Source: CAZMCH01 sp964564735 | GTDB taxonomy: Bacteria; Poribacteria; DTPJ01 | Direction of reading: 5' to 3' | Length of the DNA: 23,434 nt | NCBI GenBank assembly: GCA_964564735.1 | Contig: CAZMCH010000068.1 | Location: 1 to 23,434, forward strand | Shown here: in pieces, positions 5,872 to 13,130 of the stretch | Layout: every line of letters begins with the position of its first letter | Numbering within the stretch: position 1 is the stretch's first letter | Position numbers and translations under genes: made by a program | Notes under the pieces: model-generated | Database searches by the model: none | What the model was told of the DNA's origin: nothing | Seen by the model: the letters and a program-made list of their open reading frames with translations, nothing else

Positions 5872-5936
5872 CAGGAAGACCCTTCACTGTGTTCAGGGTG
5901 ACACTTTGCTGTTATTTTGAGCAAAGCGAAATATCT
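5872..5936. repeat. Degenerate dispersed repeat between rplI and dnaB
   Basis: The segment holds ACCCT..AGGGT (5879-5883 / 5895-5899, with inner AC/GT pairing) within CCTTCACTGTGTTCAGGGTGACA. It continues with GTTATTTTGAGCAAAGCGAA and ATATCT. From general knowledge this closely resembles a dispersed intergenic repeat of the form gtCATTCTGAGCGAAGCGAAGAATCT joined to cccTTCACTTCGTTCAGGGTGACA, seen in many bacterial genomes. Several point differences suggest decay. Only one copy is in the window. Confidence 0.5.
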
Positions 5937-5965
5937 TTTTTTGGAAGAATTTATAGAATGGATAA

Positions 5966-7345
5966 GTGAAGCCAAAAATGGAAGCAAGTCCAATTAGATT
6001 TGACAGAGTTCCACCTCAAGATGTAGATGCAGAAAGGTCTGTGCTTGGGGCAATGCTTATTGCAGATGGTGGAAGAGAAGCAATTCCCAAGGTCATAGAG
6101 ATACTTGGAGATGACCCATATAATAGCGTTTTTTACAGAGAGGCACATCAGAAAATATATAATGCTATATTAAACCTTTTTGAGCGTAATGAACCAGCCG
6201 ATTTGCTTACTTTGGCAAGGGAATTAGAGCGAAATGGAGAACTTGAGAAAGTTGGAGATATTGCATATCTTGATGAAATGATAGATAGTGTTCCGAATGC
6301 GGCAAACATTGAACACTACGCTAGAATCGTCAAAGATGAAGCCTTGAGAAGACGTCTTATTAAAACTTCTGTTGATATTTATAATAATTGCTTTGATAGC
6401 TCTGAGGATATTGATGTAATATTAGATAATGCGGAACGTCATGTGCTTGATATAAGACAAGAGAATGTATCCAGGGGCTATGTTCCCATAAAAAAAGCTA
6501 TAAAATCCACAATTGACAAGATTTCTGAACTTTATAGCAAGAGAGAGCATGTTATTGGATTGCCAACAGGATTTCATGAACTTGACATGGCTACTTCAGG
6601 TTTTCAGCCTTCTGACCTTATTGTTATTGCAGGAAGACCTGGTATGGGCAAGAGCATGTTTGTTCAGAATATCGCCCAATATGTAGCTGGTGAAAACAAG
6701 AAAGCAGTGTGTTTGTTTAGTTTGGAAATGTCATTTCAGCAACTTATCTTGCGTATGCTATCAGCAACATCCAATATAGAGTTCCAAAAATTACGAACAG
6801 GATTTATATCTGAAAATGATTTTGGTAAACTTACAATGGCTGCTAGTGTGTTATACGAAGCCCCTATTTTGATTGACGATACACCGGGTATTAGTGTTAT
6901 GGAACTTCGTGCCAAGGGTCGCCGTCTAAAAGCAGAATATGACGTAGGATTGCTAATTATTGATTATCTGCAACTTATGCAAAGCAGAGGAAGGCAAGAA
7001 AGCAGACAACAGGAAATCTCCGAAATATCAAGATCACTTAAAGGACTTGCAAGAGAATTGAATATACCCATTATCGCCTGTTCTCAATTAAGCCGCGCCC
7101 CAGAATCCCGTCCAGATAAACGTCCTCAACTCTCTGATCTTCGTGAATCAGGTGCAATCGAGCAAGATGCCGATACTGTTATATTTCTTTATAGAGAGGA
7201 ATATTACGAAAGGGAATCTTCTGATAAAGGAGGAGAGGCAGAAGTTATCATAGGAAAACAAAGAAACGGACCTACGACTACAATTAAGCTTGCTTTTCGA
7301 GCTAACTGTATGAGATTTGATAATTTGGATAGACGTTTTAAGTAG
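5966..7345 (+). CDS. dnaB: Replicative DNA helicase
   Basis: DnaB is the hexameric 5'-3' helicase that opens the replication fork. The 459-residue product has the N-terminal domain (PPQDVDAERSVLGAML to about residue 165) and the RecA-like C-terminal domain. Walker A is GRPGMGKS (223-230). Walker B is LLIIDYLQLM, followed by R.QEISEISRSLKGLARE and QLSDLRESGAIEQDADTVIFLYRE. No intein interrupts it. The start is GTG at 5966 or ATG at 5978; neither has a strong ribosome-binding site, and both keep the whole domain. It sits after the rplI terminator and a repeat, so it is probably transcribed separately, though gene order still follows the rpsF-ssb-rpsR-rplI-dnaB pattern. Confidence 0.97.
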   Translation: MKPKMEASPIRFDRVPPQDVDAERSVLGAMLIADGGREAIPKVIEILGDDPYNSVFYREAHQKIYNAILNLFERNEPADLLTLARELERNGELEKVGDIAYLDEMIDSVPNAANIEHYARIVKDEALRRRLIKTSVDIYNNCFDSSEDIDVILDNAERHVLDIRQENVSRGYVPIKKAIKSTIDKISELYSKREHVIGLPTGFHELDMATSGFQPSDLIVIAGRPGMGKSMFVQNIAQYVAGENKKAVCLFSLEMSFQQLILRMLSATSNIEFQKLRTGFISENDFGKLTMAASVLYEAPILIDDTPGISVMELRAKGRRLKAEYDVGLLIIDYLQLMQSRGRQESRQQEISEISRSLKGLARELNIPIIACSQLSRAPESRPDKRPQLSDLRESGAIEQDADTVIFLYREEYYERESSDKGGEAEVIIGKQRNGPTTTIKLAFRANCMRFDNLDRRFK

Positions 7346-7475
7346 TTTCAAAAAGGATTTTTTTGGAGATAGGCTTATATTTAATTACTTCCATAGTCCT
7401 TCCATTATAAAACAATCATTTATTTTATTAATGTATAAGTTGATCTAATATTATCTTCTAATCTTTTAATCTTTA

Positions 7476-7484
7476 TGATATAAT
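7476..7484 (+). promoter_or_regulatory. Extended -10 promoter candidate before mlaE
   Basis: TGATATAAT at 7476-7484 is a perfect extended -10 element (TGn plus TATAAT). No good -35 box lies 16-18 bases upstream. It would start transcription near 7491, leaving fewer than ten bases before the proposed TTG start of mlaE at 7499. Confidence 0.4.
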
Positions 7485-7498
7485 GGGGTTTTATTAAA

Positions 7499-8281
7499 TT
7501 GGGACTATTAAATATAATTTTCAAAAAGATTTTGGGTGGATTTGGTGGTGTCGGAAGAGCATCAATGCTTCTTTTTAGTGCTTATAGGGAAATATTCAGA
7601 CTTCCACTTGAAGTTTCTGAAACTTTTAAGCAATTTTATGAAGTCGGACTAAAATCAATTATCGTAGTTCTTATTACGGGACTTGTCGCAGGTTTTGTTG
7701 GTGCGGTTCAGGCTTATTATCAGCTTAAAGCCATATCTGCCCAAGGTATGATGGGAGGCTTTGTTGCTGTTCTCGTACTAAAAGAGCTTTCACCTTTGCT
7801 TACCGCTTTTGTTATGACAGCGAGGGTTGGAACAGGCTTTGCAGCCGAACTTGGAACAATGAAAGTTACAGAGCAAATTGACGCTCTTAGGGCTATGGCA
7901 ACAAGCCCAATAAAATATCTTGTTGTGCCAAGACTCGTTGCCTGTATTATTATGATACCTATACTGATAGTCTTTGCAAATATAACGGGCATATTTGGAG
8001 GGCTTCTAATTAGCCTTTCATTTGGTATCAAAAGCGGGATTTTTTTTCAGCAATTTGAGAAGTATTTTTTCATAGGTGATATAGTTGGTGGAATCATTAA
8101 GGGAGCTGTATTTGGAACTATTATATCAATGGTCGGCTGTTATCGTGGCTTGAATACTCAAGGTGGTGCCGAAGGCGTTGGACAGGCAACTTCCATTTCA
8201 GCGGTTCATTCATTTGTCCTGATAATTTTTGCAGATTTTGTATTGAATTATTTTATAAATTTAATTTTAAATGTTGCGTAA
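7499..8281 (+). CDS. mlaE: MlaE-type ABC transporter permease
   Basis: Inner-membrane permease of the Mla lipid transporter, which moves phospholipids or similar lipids across the envelope. The 260-residue product shows an interfacial N-terminal helix and about five membrane segments. Family motifs are GAVQAYYQL, LKELSPLLTAFVMTARVGTGFAAELGTMKVTEQIDAL and the C-terminal GVGQATS...V. The start is TTG at 7499; a nearby ATG at 7483 runs into a stop after four codons. GGGG at 7485-7488 is the only ribosome-binding-like sequence. mlaF follows after three bases and mlaD after a further 30, so the three form an operon. No mlaA, mlaB or mlaC is present in the window. Confidence 0.93.
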   Translation: MGLLNIIFKKILGGFGGVGRASMLLFSAYREIFRLPLEVSETFKQFYEVGLKSIIVVLITGLVAGFVGAVQAYYQLKAISAQGMMGGFVAVLVLKELSPLLTAFVMTARVGTGFAAELGTMKVTEQIDALRAMATSPIKYLVVPRLVACIIMIPILIVFANITGIFGGLLISLSFGIKSGIFFQQFEKYFFIGDIVGGIIKGAVFGTIISMVGCYRGLNTQGGAEGVGQATSISAVHSFVLIIFADFVLNYFINLILNVA

Positions 8282-8284
8282 GAT

Positions 8285-9025
8285 ATGATAACAATTAAAG
8301 AAATAACAAAAAGTTTTGAAAATCGCAAGGTGCTTAAAGGCATAAATCTGCACATTGATAACGGAACTACAATGGTTATTATGGGCGCAAGTGGATGTGG
8401 GAAAAGCGTTTTATTGAAACTAATAATAGGATTACTCAAGCCAGACGATGGCGAGATATGGATAGATGACAAAGAAATAACTGGATTATCAGAAAAGCAG
8501 ATGAAAGGCATTTTAGAAAATATTGGCATGGTTTTTCAGTCATCTGCACTTTTTGATTCACTTACGGTTGGTGAAAATGTCGGTTTTGCTCTAAAAAGAC
8601 GTGGCAAATTAAGTAAATCTGAAGTTGCAAGAATAGTTGCAGAAAAATTAGAAATGGTTGGTCTCCCCGGAATAGAAAACATGATGCCTTCGGAATTAAG
8701 CGGAGGGATGCGCAAAAGGGTTAGCCTCGCAAGAGCTATATCAATAAATCCAAAAATAGTTTTATATGATGAGCCAACTACTGGTCTTGATCCCATAAGA
8801 TCAGAGGAGATTAATTTCCTTATAAACAAACTTCATGACGAATTAAATGTCACTTCTATTGTTGTTACACATGATATGAAAAGTGCATTTACAGTGGCGA
8901 CAAATATGTCAATGATGAAAGAAGGCGAGATAGTCATCACAGGAACACCTGATGAAATACGCTCAAGCACTGATACATGGGTGAATAATTTCATAAATAC
9001 AGGTTTTTGTGAAGAAGAAATCTAA
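8285..9025 (+). CDS. mlaF: MlaF-type ABC transporter ATPase
   Basis: ATP-binding subunit that energises the MlaE permease at the cytoplasmic face. The 246-residue product has Walker A GASGCGKS (34-41), a Q-loop glutamine at about 85, signature LSGGM (138-142), Walker B IVLYDEP (158-164) with TTGLDP, and the switch histidine in VVTHDM (H196). The stretch KRVSLARAI follows the signature as usual. ATG at 8285 is three bases after the mlaE stop, so translation is probably coupled. Length is normal for MlaF. Confidence 0.95.
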   Translation: MITIKEITKSFENRKVLKGINLHIDNGTTMVIMGASGCGKSVLLKLIIGLLKPDDGEIWIDDKEITGLSEKQMKGILENIGMVFQSSALFDSLTVGENVGFALKRRGKLSKSEVARIVAEKLEMVGLPGIENMMPSELSGGMRKRVSLARAISINPKIVLYDEPTTGLDPIRSEEINFLINKLHDELNVTSIVVTHDMKSAFTVATNMSMMKEGEIVITGTPDEIRSSTDTWVNNFINTGFCEEEI

Positions 9026-9055
9026 TGTTTTATTACTGAAAGCGAGAATTTTCAA

Positions 9056-10648
9056 ATGAAAGCTAGATGGTTTCAAAATGAAGTCAAAGTAGGAATTATG
9101 ATGCTTATTGGTTTGGCATTATTGATTATACTTATACTTAGAGCATCACATTGGCAACCGACATCTAACATAAATGAAGTAAGGATTCGCTTTGATAATG
9201 TAGGGGGGCTGATAAAAAATGCCCCTGTAAGCATGCATGGTATGGAAATTGGAAAAGTTAAATCAATTGAATTAATGGGAAACTGGGTGCAAGTAACTGC
9301 TAATATTGATAAGAATATACAAATAAGAGATGGTTATCGTATATTGATAGATATTATTGGAATTGTTGGTGAAAAATATATTGAAATAGTTAATGGACCA
9401 CCTACTAATATGGCAACTAAAGATGATCCACTAATGGGCATAAGCCCTCCAAGCATTGGAAATCTGCTTATTGAAGCAAAAAACGTTGCACAAAAGGCAG
9501 AAGAGACTTTAGTAGTTGCAAAAGGGATAATAGATGCAAATAAAGTTGATGTTAAGACTAGCATAGATGACATAAGAAAATTTATTGTGACAACAAGCGA
9601 AACAATGGAAAGAACATTGCAAAATCTTGATATTATGATGACAAGAATCAATAGGCTAACAGAGTTTAAGGAGGGTGATATTGCTAAAACGATTACAGAA
9701 GTAAAAACCCTTGTTACAGAACTAAATAATGATAGGGAAAGAATATCACCGATTGTGAATTCGTTTATAAAGAATCTTGATAAAATGGCATCAGATACTA
9801 CTTTAACTCTTGGTAGCTCATTAGATAATCTTAAAAAATCATCGGAAGATATAAGAACACTGACAGAAAAATTAGACAAAAATGTTGTTGATTTAACGGA
9901 ATCTGTATCGAAAATCGTTGGTAAACTTGACAACACAACAGATGATAGTAGCAAAAAAATACAGTCAACGCTTGTCGATCTTGGCAGGGCATCAGCGCTT
10001 ATGAATAATATACTTGATAGGGCAGATTACATAGTAACAGAAGTAGAAAAAGGAAATGGAACTGTCGGAAAACTAATCAAAAGCGATGAAGGCTATAACC
10101 AAATAAATGAAGTGATGGCAGTTAGCAAAAAGGCTCTTGATAACGTTGATAAGACTTTTGCAAATGTCAATCAGGCTGTAACAGATTTCAATAAAGCAAC
10201 AAAAGATCTTAATAGCTGGCGACTACAACTATTTGGAGATGTAAGTTCTGTTGGTGAATATGAATTAAGCTATAATCATTTATCAGGAACTTTGCAGAAT
10301 CAATTAAGATTGTCTGTTTTGCCATCTATGCCATATACTTATATTGGTGGAATTTTTATGAAAGGTGATGCTATAAAATATGACCTTCAGGCAGGTAGAA
10401 GATTTGGTAATCTAACAGTTAGAGGTGGATTTATCAGATCAATAGCAGGACTTGGGCTTGATTATTGGGTAATTCCAGATAGACTGATTTTATCTGTTGA
10501 AGGGGTAAATATAACTACCAAAGAACCAGAAATTGGTATTGACGCATCTATTAGAATGTTTAATAATTGGTATTTGATGTTTGGTGCAGATGCGATCAAT
10601 GTGAATAAATCAGGATTGAGTGCAGGAGTTAGAGCCATATACAAATAA
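9056..10648 (+). CDS. mlaD: Long MlaD-type MCE protein with C-terminal beta-strand domain
   Basis: MCE-domain lipid-binding subunit of the Mla transporter. The 530-residue product is about three times the length of E. coli MlaD. Order: a membrane anchor at about 11-29, an MCE domain at about 39-115 (VRIRFDNVGGLIKNAPVSM, ending EKYIEIV), then a long helical or coiled-coil region at about 135-390 rich in Leu/Ile heptads. This contains the family-typical GNGTVGKLI (334-341). From about 395 to the end, short alternating strands (EYELSYNHL, YTYIGGIFM, KYDLQAGRRF, LTVRGGFI, RLILSVEGV, IGIDASIRM, WYLMFGADA) close with GVRAIYK, resembling outer-membrane barrel strands. This layout recalls the MlaD-barrel fusion reported for the diderm Firmicute Veillonella. 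The beta-barrel assignment is inference. Confidence 0.9.
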   Translation: MKARWFQNEVKVGIMMLIGLALLIILILRASHWQPTSNINEVRIRFDNVGGLIKNAPVSMHGMEIGKVKSIELMGNWVQVTANIDKNIQIRDGYRILIDIIGIVGEKYIEIVNGPPTNMATKDDPLMGISPPSIGNLLIEAKNVAQKAEETLVVAKGIIDANKVDVKTSIDDIRKFIVTTSETMERTLQNLDIMMTRINRLTEFKEGDIAKTITEVKTLVTELNNDRERISPIVNSFIKNLDKMASDTTLTLGSSLDNLKKSSEDIRTLTEKLDKNVVDLTESVSKIVGKLDNTTDDSSKKIQSTLVDLGRASALMNNILDRADYIVTEVEKGNGTVGKLIKSDEGYNQINEVMAVSKKALDNVDKTFANVNQAVTDFNKATKDLNSWRLQLFGDVSSVGEYELSYNHLSGTLQNQLRLSVLPSMPYTYIGGIFMKGDAIKYDLQAGRRFGNLTVRGGFIRSIAGLGLDYWVIPDRLILSVEGVNITTKEPEIGIDASIRMFNNWYLMFGADAINVNKSGLSAGVRAIYK

Positions 10649-10652
10649 ATCT

Positions 10653-12017
10653 ATGAAACAGAAAAAGGTATTTGCCTGTCAACAATGTGGTTATCAATCG
10701 TCAAAATGGGTTGGTCAGTGTCCCGAATGCGGTAAATGGAATACGATGGCTGAAGAAAATTATACCGCGCCAAAAGTGGCTTTAACAAGGCGAAATTTCA
10801 TATCAGATGGGTATGACAAACCTCAACCAATTAACAATATTCAGACAATAGAGCAAGAAAGACTAAAATCGGGCATCGATGAATTTGATAGAGTTTTGGG
10901 AGGAGGGGCAGTCCCCGGCTCAGTTGCCTTAATAGGTGGTGATCCGGGTATCGGAAAATCAACTTTACTTCTCCAAATACTTGATAAATTTACACAAAGA
11001 TACGGAAAAACACTTTATATATCTGGTGAAGAATCTGCTAAACAGGTAAAACTTAGAGCGGATAGACTTGGAATAAATTCCTCTGAACTCAATGTTTTAT
11101 GTGAAACCGATATTGATGCAATCGAGAATCATATAACAAATTTATCTCCAAAAATAGTCGTTATAGATTCAATTCAAACGATGCAAAGATCGGATATAGA
11201 TTCTATACCCGGTAATGTTACACAAGTTCGGGAAAGCACAATGGCTCTTACTTATTTAGCTAAGAGCAGTGCTATCCCGATTTTTATTATTGGGCATATA
11301 ACAAAAGAGGGAAATATTGCCGGTCCCAAAGTAATGGAGCATATTGTAGATACTGTCTTATATATGGAAGGCGATAATTTTCATGTATATAGAATTTTAA
11401 GGGCAGTAAAAAATCGCTTTGGGTCAACTAATGAGATCGGTGTATTTGAAATGAGAGATGCTGGTCTTGTTGAGATAACAAATCCATCAGAAATGCTCCT
11501 CAGCGAAAGACAGGAGAATGTATCGGGTTCTGTTGTTATATCTATAATGGAGGGAACTCGTCCAATCTTGCTTGAATTACAGGCGCTTACAGCTCCAGCA
11601 TATTTTGGCATACCTCAGCGAACATCTAACGGAATAGATAGAAATAGATTGGCTTTATTATTAGCAGTTTTAGATAAAAGGGCAGGATTTCGCATACAAA
11701 ATTCTGATGTTTTTGTTAATGTAGTAGGTGGGATGCAGGCAGATGAACCCGGTGTTGATTTGGGCATTATGACCGCTATAGTCTCCAATTTTAAAGACAA
11801 ACCTGTTGATTCAAAGACTGTTGTTATCGGAGAAGTTGGTTTAGGTGGAGAAGTCAGGGCGGTTTCACAAGCAGAAAATAGAATAAAAGAATCTGCAAGG
11901 CTTGGTTTTACAAGGGCTATTATCTCTCATTATAATCTTCGTGGACTCAATATTAAGGAGGATATTGAAGTTGTTGGAGTTCGTATGGTTAAAGATGCTT
12001 TGAATGTTTTATTATAA
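10653..12017 (+). CDS. radA: DNA repair protein RadA
   Basis: RadA (Sms) is a RecA-like ATPase and helicase that processes recombination intermediates. The 454-residue product has a zinc finger with C9, C12, C23 and C26, Walker A GGDPGIGKS (95-103) and Walker B VVIDS (169-173). It also has the RadA-specific KNRFG (253-257) and a C-terminal Lon-protease-like domain (from about 290, including VNVVGGMQADEPGVDLGI). I use ATG 10653, four bases after the mlaD stop. The longer reading from 10620 overlaps mlaD and adds residues foreign to the family. The weak ribosome-binding site suggests coupling to mlaD. Confidence 0.96.
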   Translation: MKQKKVFACQQCGYQSSKWVGQCPECGKWNTMAEENYTAPKVALTRRNFISDGYDKPQPINNIQTIEQERLKSGIDEFDRVLGGGAVPGSVALIGGDPGIGKSTLLLQILDKFTQRYGKTLYISGEESAKQVKLRADRLGINSSELNVLCETDIDAIENHITNLSPKIVVIDSIQTMQRSDIDSIPGNVTQVRESTMALTYLAKSSAIPIFIIGHITKEGNIAGPKVMEHIVDTVLYMEGDNFHVYRILRAVKNRFGSTNEIGVFEMRDAGLVEITNPSEMLLSERQENVSGSVVISIMEGTRPILLELQALTAPAYFGIPQRTSNGIDRNRLALLLAVLDKRAGFRIQNSDVFVNVVGGMQADEPGVDLGIMTAIVSNFKDKPVDSKTVVIGEVGLGGEVRAVSQAENRIKESARLGFTRAIISHYNLRGLNIKEDIEVVGVRMVKDALNVLL

Positions 12018-12022
12018 TATGG

Positions 12023-12064
12023 ATCAGAAATACATTATTTAATAATCATTATATTTTTTCTGAT
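12023..12064 (+). other. Hairpin in the radA-yacL-like gap
   Basis: ATCAGAAA (12023-12030) and TTTCTGAT (12057-12064) are perfect eight-base inverted repeats enclosing an AT-rich segment. No T-tract follows, so it is not a typical intrinsic terminator. It may be a processing or attenuation structure. Confidence 0.35.
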
Positions 12065-12095
12065 TCAATCTAACAAAAAAAGAAGGCGGTGAATC

Positions 12096-13112
12096 GTGCT
12101 TGTAATGTGGGTTATACGTGTTATTTTTATTATTATTAGCTCTCTTGCAGGATACTCATGTGGAACATACATAAATATTACAAAATGGCAGGGATTTGGG
12201 GCAGGTCTAATATTTGCTTTGGTCGTTGTAATAATCGAAAGACTACTGAAAAAGGTATCTCTAAAAGAAATAATAGCGACTCTTTTTGGTTTAGTGGCCG
12301 GGCTTGTTTCTGCAAATCTTTTAGTTTTTCTTACATCTGTTATAGTTCAAGAGGAAGAAAATTCCGCAGTTTTACGAATGATAGCAGCAGGATCAACATT
12401 AACTCTTGGTTACTTAGGGATGGCGATAGCCTATAAGAAACGTAATGAATTTGATTTTTTTATTCCTTCTGGAAATAATTCTGTTATGCGCACACATAGT
12501 AACGAGATAAAAATATTAGACACAAATGTTATAATAGATGGTCGTATTGTTGACATATGCGAAACAGGTTTTATTGAAGGAAAAATAATTATCCCTCGCT
12601 TTGTTCTTAATGAATTGCAATATATTGCTGATTCTGCTGATGTTTTGAGACGAAATAGAGGACGCAGAGGCTTAGATATTCTCCATAAAATGCAAAAAAG
12701 CCCTAATATAGACGTTAAGATAGCTGAAGAGGATTTTCCAGACATAAAAGAAGTAGATGCAAAACTTATAGCACTCGCAAAATTAATGGAAGGAAAAGTA
12801 GTTACAAACGACTTTAATTTGAATCAAGTGGCTGAGCTTCAGTCAGTTGTCGTTCTTAATATCAATGAGTTAGCAAATGCTGTTAAACCTGTGATATTGC
12901 CCGGTGAAACTATGACTGTCAAAGTCATAAAAGAAGGCAAAGAACAGGCTCAAGGAATAGCTTATCTTGATGATGGAACGATGGTTGTCGTTGAAAGTGG
13001 AAGAAATTTGATCAATCAAACCCTTGATGTTGTTGTGACAAGTATTCTAAATACCGCTGCTGGAAGGATGATATTTACAAAAAAGAAGGAAAATGGTGAC
13101 CCATCATACTAA
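12096..13112 (+). CDS. Membrane PIN-TRAM domain protein (YacL-like)
   Basis: Integral-membrane protein with a cytoplasmic PIN nuclease domain and a TRAM RNA-binding domain, as in Bacillus YacL. The 338-residue product has about four membrane segments (roughly 5-25, 33-50, 57-82, 93-113). The PIN domain begins ILDTNVIIDGR and has candidate acidic residues D142, E173, D221 and D239 (VVTNDFN). The TRAM domain spans about 268-328 (PGETMTVKVIKEG...GIAYLDDGTMVVVE). The start is GTG at 12096 behind AAGGCGG; an ATG at 12105 is an alternative. radA lies directly upstream; in Bacillus radA is also close to yacL (with disA between). Its RNA target is unknown. Confidence 0.88.
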   Translation: MLVMWVIRVIFIIISSLAGYSCGTYINITKWQGFGAGLIFALVVVIIERLLKKVSLKEIIATLFGLVAGLVSANLLVFLTSVIVQEEENSAVLRMIAAGSTLTLGYLGMAIAYKKRNEFDFFIPSGNNSVMRTHSNEIKILDTNVIIDGRIVDICETGFIEGKIIIPRFVLNELQYIADSADVLRRNRGRRGLDILHKMQKSPNIDVKIAEEDFPDIKEVDAKLIALAKLMEGKVVTNDFNLNQVAELQSVVVLNINELANAVKPVILPGETMTVKVIKEGKEQAQGIAYLDDGTMVVVESGRNLINQTLDVVVTSILNTAAGRMIFTKKKENGDPSY

Positions 13113-13130
13113 ATTCAGGAGAAGAATTCT

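Noticed and set aside
9334..9954. Long open frame on the minus strand (206 codons) inside mlaD
   Set aside because: It lies wholly opposite the well-supported MCE protein and reads as low-complexity Ser/Leu/Ile runs, the mirror of its Asp/Asn/Lys-rich helix. No ribosome-binding site or recognisable motif.
12158..12436. Second plus-strand frame (92 codons) inside the PIN-TRAM gene
   Set aside because: Composition is unlike a real protein (runs of Arg/Asn/Ser/Cys) and it overlaps the membrane segments of the clear gene.
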